From positions 1 through 16,794 of the forward strand of contig JBPYFK010000084.1 of NCBI GenBank assembly GCA_051984675.1: DNA of 16,794 nt, written 5' to 3'. The first letter of the stretch is position 1, and every line of letters begins with the position of its first letter. The translations under genes were made by a program, and so were the position numbers. A model generated the notes under the pieces. It was not told the origin of the DNA, did no database searches, and was given only the letters and a program-made list of their open reading frames with translations. Shown piece by piece: positions 7,117-14,294 of the stretch. The DNA comes from JBPYFK01 sp051984675. GTDB lineage: Bacteria > Actinomycetota > Actinomycetes > Mycobacteriales > Pseudonocardiaceae.

Positions 7117-8550
7117 ATGCACTCCGCTGGTCTGAAACGCGCCCTGGCGCTGGCCGCCACGGCCGGTGTGCTCGCCTTCGCCGGCGGCATACCCGCCTGC
7201 GCCGAGCCGGCGGCTCCGTCGCCGGCCCCCGGCCCGCCGGCTCCCAACGGCGGCGCCGAGCCCCCGCTGCTGGACCCCGCGGACATCGCGCCCAGCACGC
7301 CGATCCCGCAGCCCGGGAGCTTCACGCAGAAGCAGGGCTGCCTGCAACCGAACACCGGGAATGCCACCATCGCGCAGAAGCCGTGGAGCCAGCAGGCTCT
7401 CGGCTTCGAGCGTGCCCACGCCGAGGGCTTCACCGGTTCCGGCGTGAAGATCGCGGTGATCGACAGCGGGGTGAACCCGCACCCGCGCCTGCACAACCTG
7501 GAATCGGGGCCGAGCGTGGTGCCCGACCACCGCGACTCGCTGTACGACTGCGACGGTCACGGCACCACGGTCGCCGGGATCATCGGCGCCGCCCCGGACC
7601 CGTCGTCGGGATTCGTCGGGATCGCACCGGACGCGACGATCCTGTCCATCCGGCAGAACTCGTCGGCGTGGCAGAACGAGCAGACCGGGCAGACGGTCGG
7701 TGACACGAAGACCATGGCGGAGTCCATCAACTACGCCGTGACGCACGGGGCGCAGGTCGTCAACATCTCCCAGGCTTCGTGCCAGCCGTTTTCCGCCGCG
7801 TTCAACACTCCGGGCAATGCCGAGTTGCAGAACGCGGTAAAGGCGGCGCACGACGCCGGTGTGGTCATCGTGGTGGCGGCGGCGAACGTCGGTGGTCAGT
7901 GCCAGAAGAACGCGCCGGGCAACCCGACCACAGCGGTCCTGCCCGCCTGGTTCTCCTCCTACACGCTCACGGTCGGCTCGATCGGCCCGCAGGGCGGGCC
8001 GTCGGCGTTCACCGTGCCCGGACCGTGGGTGGGCGTGTCCGCGCCCGGCGAGCAGCTGATCTCGGTGGACCCGGCCGCCGGGGCGTCGGGCCTGGCCAAC
8101 CAGCTGGCCGGCGACGGGAACGGGCAGCCCCAGCCGATCCAGGGCACCAGCTTCGCCGCACCGTACGTGTCCGGGCTGGCCGCACTGATCAAGCAGAAGT
8201 ACGGCAACCAGATGTCCGCCGACCAGATCATCGAGCGGATCAAGGCCACGGCCATGCATCCGGGCGGCAACGGCGGGCACAACGACATCGTCGGCTACGG
8301 AATGATCAACCCGATGGCCGCGCTGGACAACGTGATCCCGTCCGAGTTCGGCAAGCCGAACAGCCCGGTCATGCAGTCCCGCCTGCCCGGTTCGGTGATT
8401 CCCCGCACGGACTGGCCGCCGGTCCTGGTCGCCGTGTTCGGCGCTCTCGGCGGTGTCGGTGCGGTGGTGTTCGTGGCGTTCTCGGTGAACGCGGTGAAGC
8501 GCGTACGCGCGCGGCGCGCCGCGTTGCCGCAAGAGAGATGGGAACCGTAG
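7117..8550 (+). CDS. mycP: Mycosin, membrane-anchored subtilisin-like protease of type VII secretion
   Basis: Serine protease that acts on the outer face of the membrane and is needed for stability or function of ESX complexes. I chose ATG 7117, four bases after GAGAGTGG; GTG 7114 would leave almost no spacing. The 477-residue product has a signal peptide (about 1-29, cleavage likely after ACA), then a Pro/Ala-rich segment. The S8 catalytic triad is visible: Asp116 (VKIAVIDSGV), His148 (DCDGHGTTVAG) and Ser345 (GTSFAAPYVSG), with the oxyanion Asn257 (VVAAANVGG). A C-terminal membrane helix at about 436-457 is followed by a basic tail, KRVRARRAA, so the protease domain is anchored outside the cell. 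All catalytic residues are present. It lies 10 bases after eccD, forming an eccD-mycP operon. Confidence 0.96.
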   Translation: MHSAGLKRALALAATAGVLAFAGGIPACAEPAAPSPAPGPPAPNGGAEPPLLDPADIAPSTPIPQPGSFTQKQGCLQPNTGNATIAQKPWSQQALGFERAHAEGFTGSGVKIAVIDSGVNPHPRLHNLESGPSVVPDHRDSLYDCDGHGTTVAGIIGAAPDPSSGFVGIAPDATILSIRQNSSAWQNEQTGQTVGDTKTMAESINYAVTHGAQVVNISQASCQPFSAAFNTPGNAELQNAVKAAHDAGVVIVVAAANVGGQCQKNAPGNPTTAVLPAWFSSYTLTVGSIGPQGGPSAFTVPGPWVGVSAPGEQLISVDPAAGASGLANQLAGDGNGQPQPIQGTSFAAPYVSGLAALIKQKYGNQMSADQIIERIKATAMHPGGNGGHNDIVGYGMINPMAALDNVIPSEFGKPNSPVMQSRLPGSVIPRTDWPPVLVAVFGALGGVGAVVFVAFSVNAVKRVRARRAALPQERWEP

Positions 8551-8566
8551 CCAGTTCGAAAAGATG

Positions 8567-8597
8567 TCGGCCGGTGTCCAGTATGGACACCGGCCGA
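8567..8597 (+). terminator. Terminator after mycP
   Basis: A perfect 14-bp stem, TCGGCCGGTGTCCA at 8567-8580 pairing with 8584-8597, encloses the 3-base loop GTA. It begins 17 bases after the mycP stop and is followed by ACGTGTTT. It separates eccD-mycP from the pentapeptide gene. Confidence 0.85.
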
Positions 8598-8660
8598 ACG
8601 TGTTTCCGGCCCGCGTTGGATGCCCTGCGGCCCGCTTTCGGCTGGTTCTAGAGTGCGTCC

Positions 8661-9302
8661 ATGCCCAACCAGCCCAAGCTGCCGCGGTCGTTGGAACCGG
8701 CTGTCCTCCCCGGAGACGCCCTGGAGGACGAGGCCAGGTTCTACCGGCTCGACTTCGCCGACCTCGCCCTGCACGGCCAAGCCGTGGAAGTGGAGTTCGA
8801 GGAATGCCGGTTCGCCGGGACCAGCCTCGCCCAGGCGGAGTTGACGCACGCCAGTTTCCTCGACTGCGCCGTCACCAGCGGCGACTGGGCGAACCTCCGG
8901 GCGCGGGATTCGCGCATGGTGCGCGTGGAAGTAGCGCGGTCCCGGTTGACCGGGTCGCACTGGATCAACGGCGTCCTGCGCGAGGTGGCTTTCCGGGACT
9001 GCCGCATGGACCTGTCCGCGTTCCGGTTCACCAGCTGCAAGAACGTGGAGTTCGCGGACTGCGATCTGTCGCATGTGGACTTCGCCAGCGCCGATCTGCG
9101 CGGGGCGCGGTTCGTCGACTGCGATCTCACCGGCGCGCAACTCACCAACGCCGACGCCGACGGTACGCGGTTCACCCGCTGCGACCTCACCGGCCTGACG
9201 GGAGTCCAGAGCCTGAAGGGCGCGGTGATCAGTACCACCGACCTCGCCGCGCTGACCCACACGCTCGCTGCCGCGCTGGGCATCGTCCTGGACGACGTCT
9301 GA
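8661..9302 (+). CDS. Pentapeptide repeat protein
   Basis: The 213-residue product begins MPNQPKLPRSLEPAVLPGDA. From about residue 45 to 180 it follows the A(D/N)LXX pentapeptide pattern: CRFAG TSLAQ AELTH ASFLD, then CDLSH VDFAS ADLRG ARFVD CDLTG AQLTN ADADG TRFTR CDLTG. Such repeats fold into a right-handed quadrilateral beta-helix. Some relatives mimic DNA and protect gyrase (Qnr, MfpA), but most have no known role. Cys often occupies the position before the central hydrophobic residue, as is common in the family. No signal peptide or membrane helix was seen, so it is probably cytosolic. It sits between mycP and eccB, with hairpins on both sides, so it is probably transcribed alone. No clear ribosome binding site precedes the ATG. 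A link to secretion is not shown. Confidence 0.9.
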   Translation: MPNQPKLPRSLEPAVLPGDALEDEARFYRLDFADLALHGQAVEVEFEECRFAGTSLAQAELTHASFLDCAVTSGDWANLRARDSRMVRVEVARSRLTGSHWINGVLREVAFRDCRMDLSAFRFTSCKNVEFADCDLSHVDFASADLRGARFVDCDLTGAQLTNADADGTRFTRCDLTGLTGVQSLKGAVISTTDLAALTHTLAAALGIVLDDV

Positions 9303-9345
9303 CCGTCGCCGGGGCTGGCCGGATCAGGACAGGGCTACGCACGGC

Positions 9346-9380
9346 TGTGCCCGCGACACCGCCAAGGTGTCGCGGGCACA
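9346..9380. terminator. Bidirectional terminator between the pentapeptide gene and eccB
   Basis: A perfect 15-bp stem (TGTGCCCGCGACACC at 9346-9360 with 9366-9380) has the 5-base loop GCCAA. It lies between the convergent gene ends at 9302 (+) and 9420 (-) and can serve both. Neither side has a strong T run, as is common in high-GC actinobacteria. Confidence 0.82.
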
Positions 9381-9419
9381 ACGGTTCTCGGACGAAACCG
9401 GCGGTTCCGGCTTACAGCA

Positions 9420-11015
9420 TCAACCGGCCGCCGCAGCACCGCCCTTCTGCTGTGGCGGGCGATTCACGCCGCCCTTGCCCACCGGAATCGAGTCGTACGT
9501 CATGCTGGCCTCGGCCGGGTCGAGGAACGCCCCGGTGGGCAGCGTGGACAGAATCCCCGCCGGTGCGGGCCGGATGTCCGCGTCGCTGTTGATGATCCCC
9601 AGCCCCTTGGCGGTGGCGATATCCTTGATCCCGTAGGCCACGCCCTGGTCGGACACCAGGAACAGCGGCCCGGCGTTCCCGCTTCCCTGGCTCGGGATGG
9701 CGCGCACGACCGCGCCCTTACCCGGCGGCATGTAGAACTTGCTCACGTGCGGCCCCGGGCTGGTGGCCTGAGCCAGCAGCACCTCCTTGCCCGCTACCGG
9801 CGAGCCGTTGGCGACCGTGACGGTGATGTTCTGGACACCCGCCGGGGTCGACGCCCAGCTCAGGCACGACGTGCTGGCCTGGCTGAACGGCACGGGCCGG
9901 GGAATCTCGTTCGGGAAGTCGTTGGCGGCCACGAAACCGCTCTTCGCGTCCGGCGACTCGGTGATCGCGTTCGTCTCGTCCGGGATCGCCTTCGCGCCGT
10001 ACTTCGCGGCGTTGATGACCTCCGCGGCAGCAGCGGTGATCTGCTGCTTCCCCGTCGGCAGCAGCACGAAGTAGTCGGGGCCCCCGCCGCTTTCCCGGCC
10101 TCGCTTGACGACGTCGCCAACCTTGTGCTGCTTCGACGAGTTCGCCATGTAGTTCACCGGCTCGTCCTGGCCAGGCACCTGGGGCGTGGTCAGCTTGGAC
10201 ACCGTCGGGATGGCGTTGAGCATGTTCGTGCTGATGCTGCGCGGGGTCGTCCGGTTCAGGCCGAACAGGTCCATCACCACGGGGTCATTGGCGTTGACCG
10301 ACGCCTTCACCACACTCGCGGGCTGCTGCACGGCCTGCAGCGTGTTGGTGTGGTAGACGAGGTACAGCTGGTTGGACGTCTGGTCCCGCACGAACAACGC
10401 CTGGTTCTGACCCAATTCCGGGCCATGGTTTGACTCACCGCCGATGACCGTGGTTTCCACGTTGGTCGTGGCGTCCTGCAGCTGACTGACGGTGGCCCGG
10501 TCGACATTGGCGGAATCGCAGATCGCCCACGCCGGATCGGCGATGTTGTTCGCCGCCGGCAGGAAAGCCGGCGCGTTCGGAATCCCGGTCCGTGGACTGC
10601 GCGGAAGTTCCGCCAGCGCGGCTTCTTTCACCTGTTGCGGCGCCACATTCTGGCCCTGGGCGCCGCCCTGCGCCATCACGAGCAGCTTCGCCGACGCCAT
10701 GTTCAGCATCGGGATCAGTCGCTTCTGGCCCTGTGCTCCGTTGTCCGCGGTGACGACGTAAACGCTGCCGGTGTCCTTGCCGATCACGATCGTCCCGGGA
10801 CCGGGAACCGTGCCCTTCCCGCTGAACAGGCCCCAGACCAGGAACCCGATGACACCGATCATGGCGAGAGCCACACCGGCCACAGTGGCCCGCTTATGCG
10901 AGCCCATGGGGTCGTGCAGCATCACCGCGTCTTTTCGCACCAGCGCCGACTCCATGCGGCGTAGCACGAACTGATAAGCCTGAACTTGCGACTTTGTTGT
11001 GGGGTTTGATGCCAT
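9420..11015 (-). CDS. eccB: ESX/type VII secretion protein EccB
   Basis: Membrane-anchored component whose large domain lies outside the cytoplasmic membrane and bridges protomers of the ESX complex. The 531-residue product starts MASNPTTKSQVQAYQFVLRR, the family's hallmark N-terminus, followed by RMESALVRKDAVMLHDP. A single membrane helix lies at about 45-64 (VAGVALAMIGVIGFLVWGLF). The rest is extracytoplasmic. Its only cysteines, C166 (AWAICDS) and C384 (STSCLSW), match the conserved disulfide pair of EccB. The C-terminus is a low-complexity Pro/Gly/Ala tail. The start is fixed by the conserved N-terminus; the ribosome binding site (GAAG) is weak. It diverges from eccE across 173 bases and is convergent with mycP and the pentapeptide gene, as eccB4 is with mycP4 in M. 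tuberculosis. Confidence 0.96.
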   Translation of the reverse strand: MASNPTTKSQVQAYQFVLRRMESALVRKDAVMLHDPMGSHKRATVAGVALAMIGVIGFLVWGLFSGKGTVPGPGTIVIGKDTGSVYVVTADNGAQGQKRLIPMLNMASAKLLVMAQGGAQGQNVAPQQVKEAALAELPRSPRTGIPNAPAFLPAANNIADPAWAICDSANVDRATVSQLQDATTNVETTVIGGESNHGPELGQNQALFVRDQTSNQLYLVYHTNTLQAVQQPASVVKASVNANDPVVMDLFGLNRTTPRSISTNMLNAIPTVSKLTTPQVPGQDEPVNYMANSSKQHKVGDVVKRGRESGGGPDYFVLLPTGKQQITAAAAEVINAAKYGAKAIPDETNAITESPDAKSGFVAANDFPNEIPRPVPFSQASTSCLSWASTPAGVQNITVTVANGSPVAGKEVLLAQATSPGPHVSKFYMPPGKGAVVRAIPSQGSGNAGPLFLVSDQGVAYGIKDIATAKGLGIINSDADIRPAPAGILSTLPTGAFLDPAEASMTYDSIPVGKGGVNRPPQQKGGAAAAG

Positions 11016-11188
11016 TCTTCGCCTACAGCTCTCCCGTCCGAGGTACGGTTCGGCAGGATAGCCGCACAGGGGTACTGCATGGGGACGGTTCGGCGGACTC
11101 GGTCAGTATTCTCTTCGTCGGCGCGCCAAGAATCACACTCGCACGGTGGTGCGTGCCCCACCTACAACGAGGGGGAGAGACCGAACGG
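11016..11188. promoter_or_regulatory. Divergent eccB/eccE control region with direct repeat
   Basis: This 173-base gap separates the divergent starts of eccB and eccE. An exact 10-base direct repeat, ACGGTTCGGC, occurs at 11045-11054 and 11085-11094, 40 bases apart and each followed by (A/G)GGA or GGA. It could be a pair of regulator sites shared by both promoters. GGGGGAGAGA at 11171-11180 is the eccE ribosome binding site. No core promoter was assigned with confidence. Confidence 0.4.
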
Positions 11189-12586
11189 ATGTCCATGTCC
11201 ACACAACATCCGGTAACCGCGCAGCAGGGGATGAGTACGCAGCATCTGGGCCAGGCCACCGGTCGGGGGGCAGCGCACAGCCGATGGGTTGAGGCCCGTC
11301 GCCGGAGGGTGAGCGCGAGCCTGGGTGCGATCCCGGTCGCCAACATCGTCGTCATCGAGACCGGGCTGGCTCTCGGGCTGATACTGGTCATCCTGAGCGG
11401 ATCGCTGTTACCGGTCGCGGCGGGAATCGCCGTGTTCGCACTGTTCATCGCACTGTTGCGCTGGCGTGGCCGTTGGTTCACCCAGTGGTTCGGGCTCGTG
11501 CTGGAGTACAACTTCCGCAATCACAGCAGCGTCGCCGAGGCGCCCGAACCCGACGAAGCAGCCGTCTACGGCGTGGATTCCGACGAGTCCGACTACCCGG
11601 GGGCCGTGCCGGGCTACAGCCCGAGCGCGAACGCGGACGAGTCCGGCGACCAGACCATCATCGGGGCGGAGAGCCGCCGCATCTCGTTGCTGCGGCTGGT
11701 CCTGCCGGACCTCGTGGTGGCCCAGGCCCAGGACCACGAGCGCAACCCGGTCGGAATCGCCTGGCACGACGGCAAATGGACCGCCGTGCTGGCGGTCGAC
11801 CCCACCCCGTCGATGATCAGCAGGGTGGACCAGTCCGGCTCCCAGCTGCCGCTGGGAGCGTTGACCCCGTGCCTGGAAGACCGTGGCGTCGTCCTCGACG
11901 CCATCCAGGTGATCTGGCACTGCTACCCCGGAAGCGCGACGCTGCCGCCCTCGGCCCCGGCCCTGGACGCCTACCTGGAGGTGCTCGGCTCGCTTCCCGC
12001 CGGCGCCCGCCGTACCACCTGGGTCGCGGTCCGGCTCGACCCGAAGCAGTGCGCCAAGGCCATCGGCGAGCGCGGCGGCGGCATCGTCGGGGCGCACCGC
12101 GCCCTCATCGGCGCGCTGTCCCGGGTGCGTAACGCGCTGGACAACGAGGGCGTGTCCAGCCGCCCGCTGGACCCGGACGAGCTGCTCAGCGCCGGCATCG
12201 TGTCCGCCGAGCTGCAGAACTCGCTGGGCGCGCAGCGCGACGTGGTGCTGCAGGAGAGCTGGAAGAAGGTGACCGCCGGCCACGTCGGGCACTCCTGCTT
12301 CTCGATCACCGGCTGGCCGCGCCGGCTGGACAGCACCCTGGACGCGCTCGCCGCGGTTCGTACGCTGTCGTCCACGGTCGCGCTGTCCATCGCCCCGTCC
12401 GGTGAGGACGAGGAGGTCGGGCTGCGCGGGTTGGTCCGGGTCAGCGCCCGCGCGCCGGAAGAGCTGGCCGCCGCCGAGGCGCAGCTGCGCGCGGCCAGCC
12501 GCGACCTGGGAATCAACCTGACACCACTGCGCGGGCTGCAGCTCGCCGCGTTCTCCGGCACGTTGCCGCTGGGAGGTGCCGCATGA
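11189..12586 (+). CDS. eccE: ESX/type VII secretion protein EccE
   Basis: Peripheral membrane subunit of the ESX complex. The reading frame is open from 10994, but that would cover the eccB promoter and start. ATG 11189 (MSMSTQHPVTAQQG) follows GGGGGAG by 11 bases and gives 465 residues. After a polar, basic N-terminus come two adjacent membrane helices, at about 49-70 (ANIVVIETGLALGLILVILS) and 72-90. Then RWRGRWFTQWFGLVLEYNFR, and a long cytosolic region follows, as in EccE. The ATG at 11195 is an alternative start. EccE is missing from ESX-4 of M. tuberculosis but present in ESX-4 of some other mycobacteria, such as M. abscessus. It overlaps the next gene by ATGA, so the two are translationally coupled. 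The assignment rests on topology and context as well as sequence style. Confidence 0.9.
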   Translation: MSMSTQHPVTAQQGMSTQHLGQATGRGAAHSRWVEARRRRVSASLGAIPVANIVVIETGLALGLILVILSGSLLPVAAGIAVFALFIALLRWRGRWFTQWFGLVLEYNFRNHSSVAEAPEPDEAAVYGVDSDESDYPGAVPGYSPSANADESGDQTIIGAESRRISLLRLVLPDLVVAQAQDHERNPVGIAWHDGKWTAVLAVDPTPSMISRVDQSGSQLPLGALTPCLEDRGVVLDAIQVIWHCYPGSATLPPSAPALDAYLEVLGSLPAGARRTTWVAVRLDPKQCAKAIGERGGGIVGAHRALIGALSRVRNALDNEGVSSRPLDPDELLSAGIVSAELQNSLGAQRDVVLQESWKKVTAGHVGHSCFSITGWPRRLDSTLDALAAVRTLSSTVALSIAPSGEDEEVGLRGLVRVSARAPEELAAAEAQLRAASRDLGINLTPLRGLQLAAFSGTLPLGGAA

Positions 12587-13314
12587 GTCGGCTTCGGACG
12601 CTGGACAAGCCTGGTAGCAGGCAGGGAGTGGCACCGGAGTTCATTGTGCCGCCCGACACCCTGGACGTGGTCGGACCGAGCGGTGGCCGTGGCGGCGTGT
12701 TCATGGGCACCGACTCGGAGAACCAGCCGGTGTCGGCGTCGATCATGCAGCCCGTTCCGGCCCGCATGGTCACCGTGGGCGGCCTGTACCTGGCCCGCCA
12801 GATCGCGATGCGCGCCATGGCCACCGGCGCGGTGGTGATCGTCGCGACCGGGCGACCGGCGGCGTGGAAAGTACTGGAGCAGGCCACCGGCGGCAGCGAG
12901 GACGGGCGGCCCCCGGCCCTGCAGATCCGGCGTCTCGCCCACTCCGACCTCCCACGGTCCACTGAGGAGGTCCCGGTGCTGGTGGTGCACGACGGTGGTG
13001 CGGTGCCGCAGGAACTCTTCCGGCCGCGGGCGCCCTGGCAGACCACCATGTACGTGCTGCCCTACCTGCACCCGCAGGTCAGCCACGGTCCGGTGGCCCG
13101 AGCCTCGGACCTGGTGATGATCCAGCGCCTCCCGCTGAACCAGGCGCAGCTCGCCGGGCGGATGTGGAACCTCAACCCGCAGCAGGTGCAGGGGCTGACC
13201 CAGCTGGAGGACGACAAGGTGATCTCGCTGGGCGACCGGACCTGGCACCTGATCACGCTGACCACCGGGCAACGGGAACGGGACCTCCTCGGACCCATCC
13301 GGCGCGGCGACTGA
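12583..13314 (+). CDS. Unrecognised T7SS-linked protein, possible P-loop-less ATPase-like fold
   Basis: The ATG overlaps the eccE stop (ATGA), with GGGAGG 6 bases upstream, so it is coupled to eccE and very likely part of the system. The 243-residue product starts MSRLRTLDKPGSRQGVAPEF and has no signal peptide or clear membrane helix. I do not recognise a named family. From residue 40 (FMGTDSENQPVSASIMQP) it can be laid without gaps on EccC domain 3 (IPIGVNEDGLNPVYLDFRAE). The position of the EccC P-loop is then taken by VTVGGLYLARQ (63-73), which lacks the Lys-Thr/Ser. A hydrophobic strand ending in an acidic residue, VPVLVVHDGG (130-139), could match a Walker B. The C-terminal part (LPLNQAQLAGRMWNL, then LEDDKVISLGDRTWHL) resembles the end of FtsK-like folds. 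The fold idea is inference by eye; it may be wrong. Confidence 0.82.
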   Translation: MSRLRTLDKPGSRQGVAPEFIVPPDTLDVVGPSGGRGGVFMGTDSENQPVSASIMQPVPARMVTVGGLYLARQIAMRAMATGAVVIVATGRPAAWKVLEQATGGSEDGRPPALQIRRLAHSDLPRSTEEVPVLVVHDGGAVPQELFRPRAPWQTTMYVLPYLHPQVSHGPVARASDLVMIQRLPLNQAQLAGRMWNLNPQQVQGLTQLEDDKVISLGDRTWHLITLTTGQRERDLLGPIRRGD

Positions 13315-13332
13315 CGACCGCAGGTGCGTCCG

Positions 13333-13360
13333 TGCCCCGGCTTCGGCCGGGGCATTGGCT
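13333..13360. terminator. UUCG-loop terminator between the eccE operon and truA
   Basis: A 9-bp perfect stem, TGCCCCGGC (13333-13341) with GCCGGGGCA (13346-13354), is closed by the stable tetraloop TTCG. It is followed on the + strand by TTGGCTTTT. It lies 18 bases after the + strand stop at 13314 and 14 bases beyond the truA stop on the other strand, so it can serve both convergent units. The T tail favours the + strand. Confidence 0.88.
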
Positions 13361-13368
13361 TTTCCGGG

Positions 13369-14280
13369 CTAACGTTCCAGCGTGCGGCGGTTGCGGGCCT
13401 CGGCGGCTCGCGCGGCCAGCTCGCCGTCCGGCGGGTAATCGATGCCGGCCAGAGTCAGCCCGTGCGCCGGGGCCACGGTGCTCGTGCGCTCACCGCCGAG
13501 CAGCAGCTCGCGCGCCCACTCCGGCCTCCGGCGGCCGTCGCCGACCATGAGCACGGCACCGACCAAGCTGCGCACCATCGAGTGGCAGAAGGCATCCGCG
13601 CTGACGTGCGCCACGAGCAGGTGGTCGTCAACCCGCTCCCACGAGAACCGTTGCAGCTCGCGAACGGTCGTCGCGCCTTCACGCTGCTTGCAGAACGCCG
13701 CGAAGTCGTGCAGCCCGAGCAGGCTCCGCGAAGCCGCGTTCAGGCGTTGCACGTCCAGCGGCCTGTTCCAGGCCAGCGTGTCCCGGCGGCGCAACGGGTC
13801 GACGCCCCACGGGGCGTCCGCCACCTGGTAGCGGTAGTGCCGCCGCATCGCGGAGAACCGCGCGTCGAACCCGGCGGGCGCTACCCGCGCCCCGAGCACC
13901 CGGACATCGGCCGGCAGGATCCGGTTCCACCGGTGGCACAGCCGCTCCAGGTCCGGGATGCCGTGCCGGTCGAGCGGCAGCCGGTGGCCGTTGCCGGTCG
14001 CGGGCCTGCTGCCCGGGTCCAGTGGCACGGCGTCCACGTGCACCACCTGGCCGCCAGCGTGCACCCCGGCGTCGGTGCGCCCCGCGACCACGACCGACCC
14101 GGGCACGGACTGCCCAGGGGGCTGCTTGGCCAGCGCGTCCTCCAGCAGCCCCTGCACGGTGCGCAGGCCCGGCTGCTTCGCCCACCCGGCGAACTCCGTG
14201 CCGTCGTAGCACAGGTCTACCCGCAGACGAACGAGCCCGCCCTCCCTACCGGGAGTGACGGGCTCGTCTGCCACAGGCAT
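13369..14280 (-). CDS. truA: tRNA pseudouridine(38-40) synthase TruA
   Basis: Makes pseudouridine at positions 38-40 of the anticodon arm of many tRNAs. The 303-residue product has the family's N-terminal LRVDLCYDGTEFAGWAKQPG, the catalytic loop AGRTDAGVHAGGQV with nucleophile Asp70, then RHYRYQVAD and FCHSMVRSLVG in the second half. The ATG at 14280 lies 14 bases after rplQ but has no Shine-Dalgarno, so translation is probably coupled to rplQ. GTG at 14274 is an alternative. The first 16 residues are an extension relative to the usual start near VRLRVDL; at that position the codon is GTT, with AGGGAGG 8 bases before it. A nested hairpin covers this segment. It is the last gene of the rpsK-rpsD-rpoA-rplQ-truA group, an order conserved in actinobacteria. 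Confidence 0.96.
   Translation of the reverse strand: MPVADEPVTPGREGGLVRLRVDLCYDGTEFAGWAKQPGLRTVQGLLEDALAKQPPGQSVPGSVVVAGRTDAGVHAGGQVVHVDAVPLDPGSRPATGNGHRLPLDRHGIPDLERLCHRWNRILPADVRVLGARVAPAGFDARFSAMRRHYRYQVADAPWGVDPLRRRDTLAWNRPLDVQRLNAASRSLLGLHDFAAFCKQREGATTVRELQRFSWERVDDHLLVAHVSADAFCHSMVRSLVGAVLMVGDGRRRPEWARELLLGGERTSTVAPAHGLTLAGIDYPPDGELAARAAEARNRRTLER
14231..14267 (-). terminator. Nested hairpin inside the 5' end of truA (possible attenuator)
   Basis: The outer 9-bp arms ACGAGCCCG (14231-14239) and CGGGCTCGT (14259-14267) enclose an inner 5-bp stem (14242-14246 with 14251-14255) and a 4-base loop. It lies 28 bases past the rplQ stop and within the first codons of truA. It could end most rplQ transcripts or mask the internal AGGGAGG. 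There is no T run, so its function is uncertain. Confidence 0.45.
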
Positions 14281-14294
14281 CGGACCGGCGCCGG

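Noticed and set aside
6114..8532. Long minus-strand open frames opposite eccD and mycP (about 460 and 478 codons)
   Set aside because: They are Arg/Gly/His-rich with no domain signature, while the + strand frames have clear membrane helices and a complete protease triad.
8564..9592. Arg/Pro/Gly-rich + strand frame overlapping the pentapeptide gene and the eccB end
   Set aside because: It starts in the mycP terminator, crosses a second terminator and competes with the clear pentapeptide repeat frame.
10994..11188. Longer N-terminus for eccE starting at 10994
   Set aside because: It would overlap the start of eccB and remove the promoter region. ATG 11189 has a G-rich ribosome binding site and family-like topology.
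11408..13272. Minus-strand frames opposite eccE and the 243-residue gene
   Set aside because: The composition is typical of shadow frames. The + strand genes have good ribosome binding sites and an ATGA overlap.
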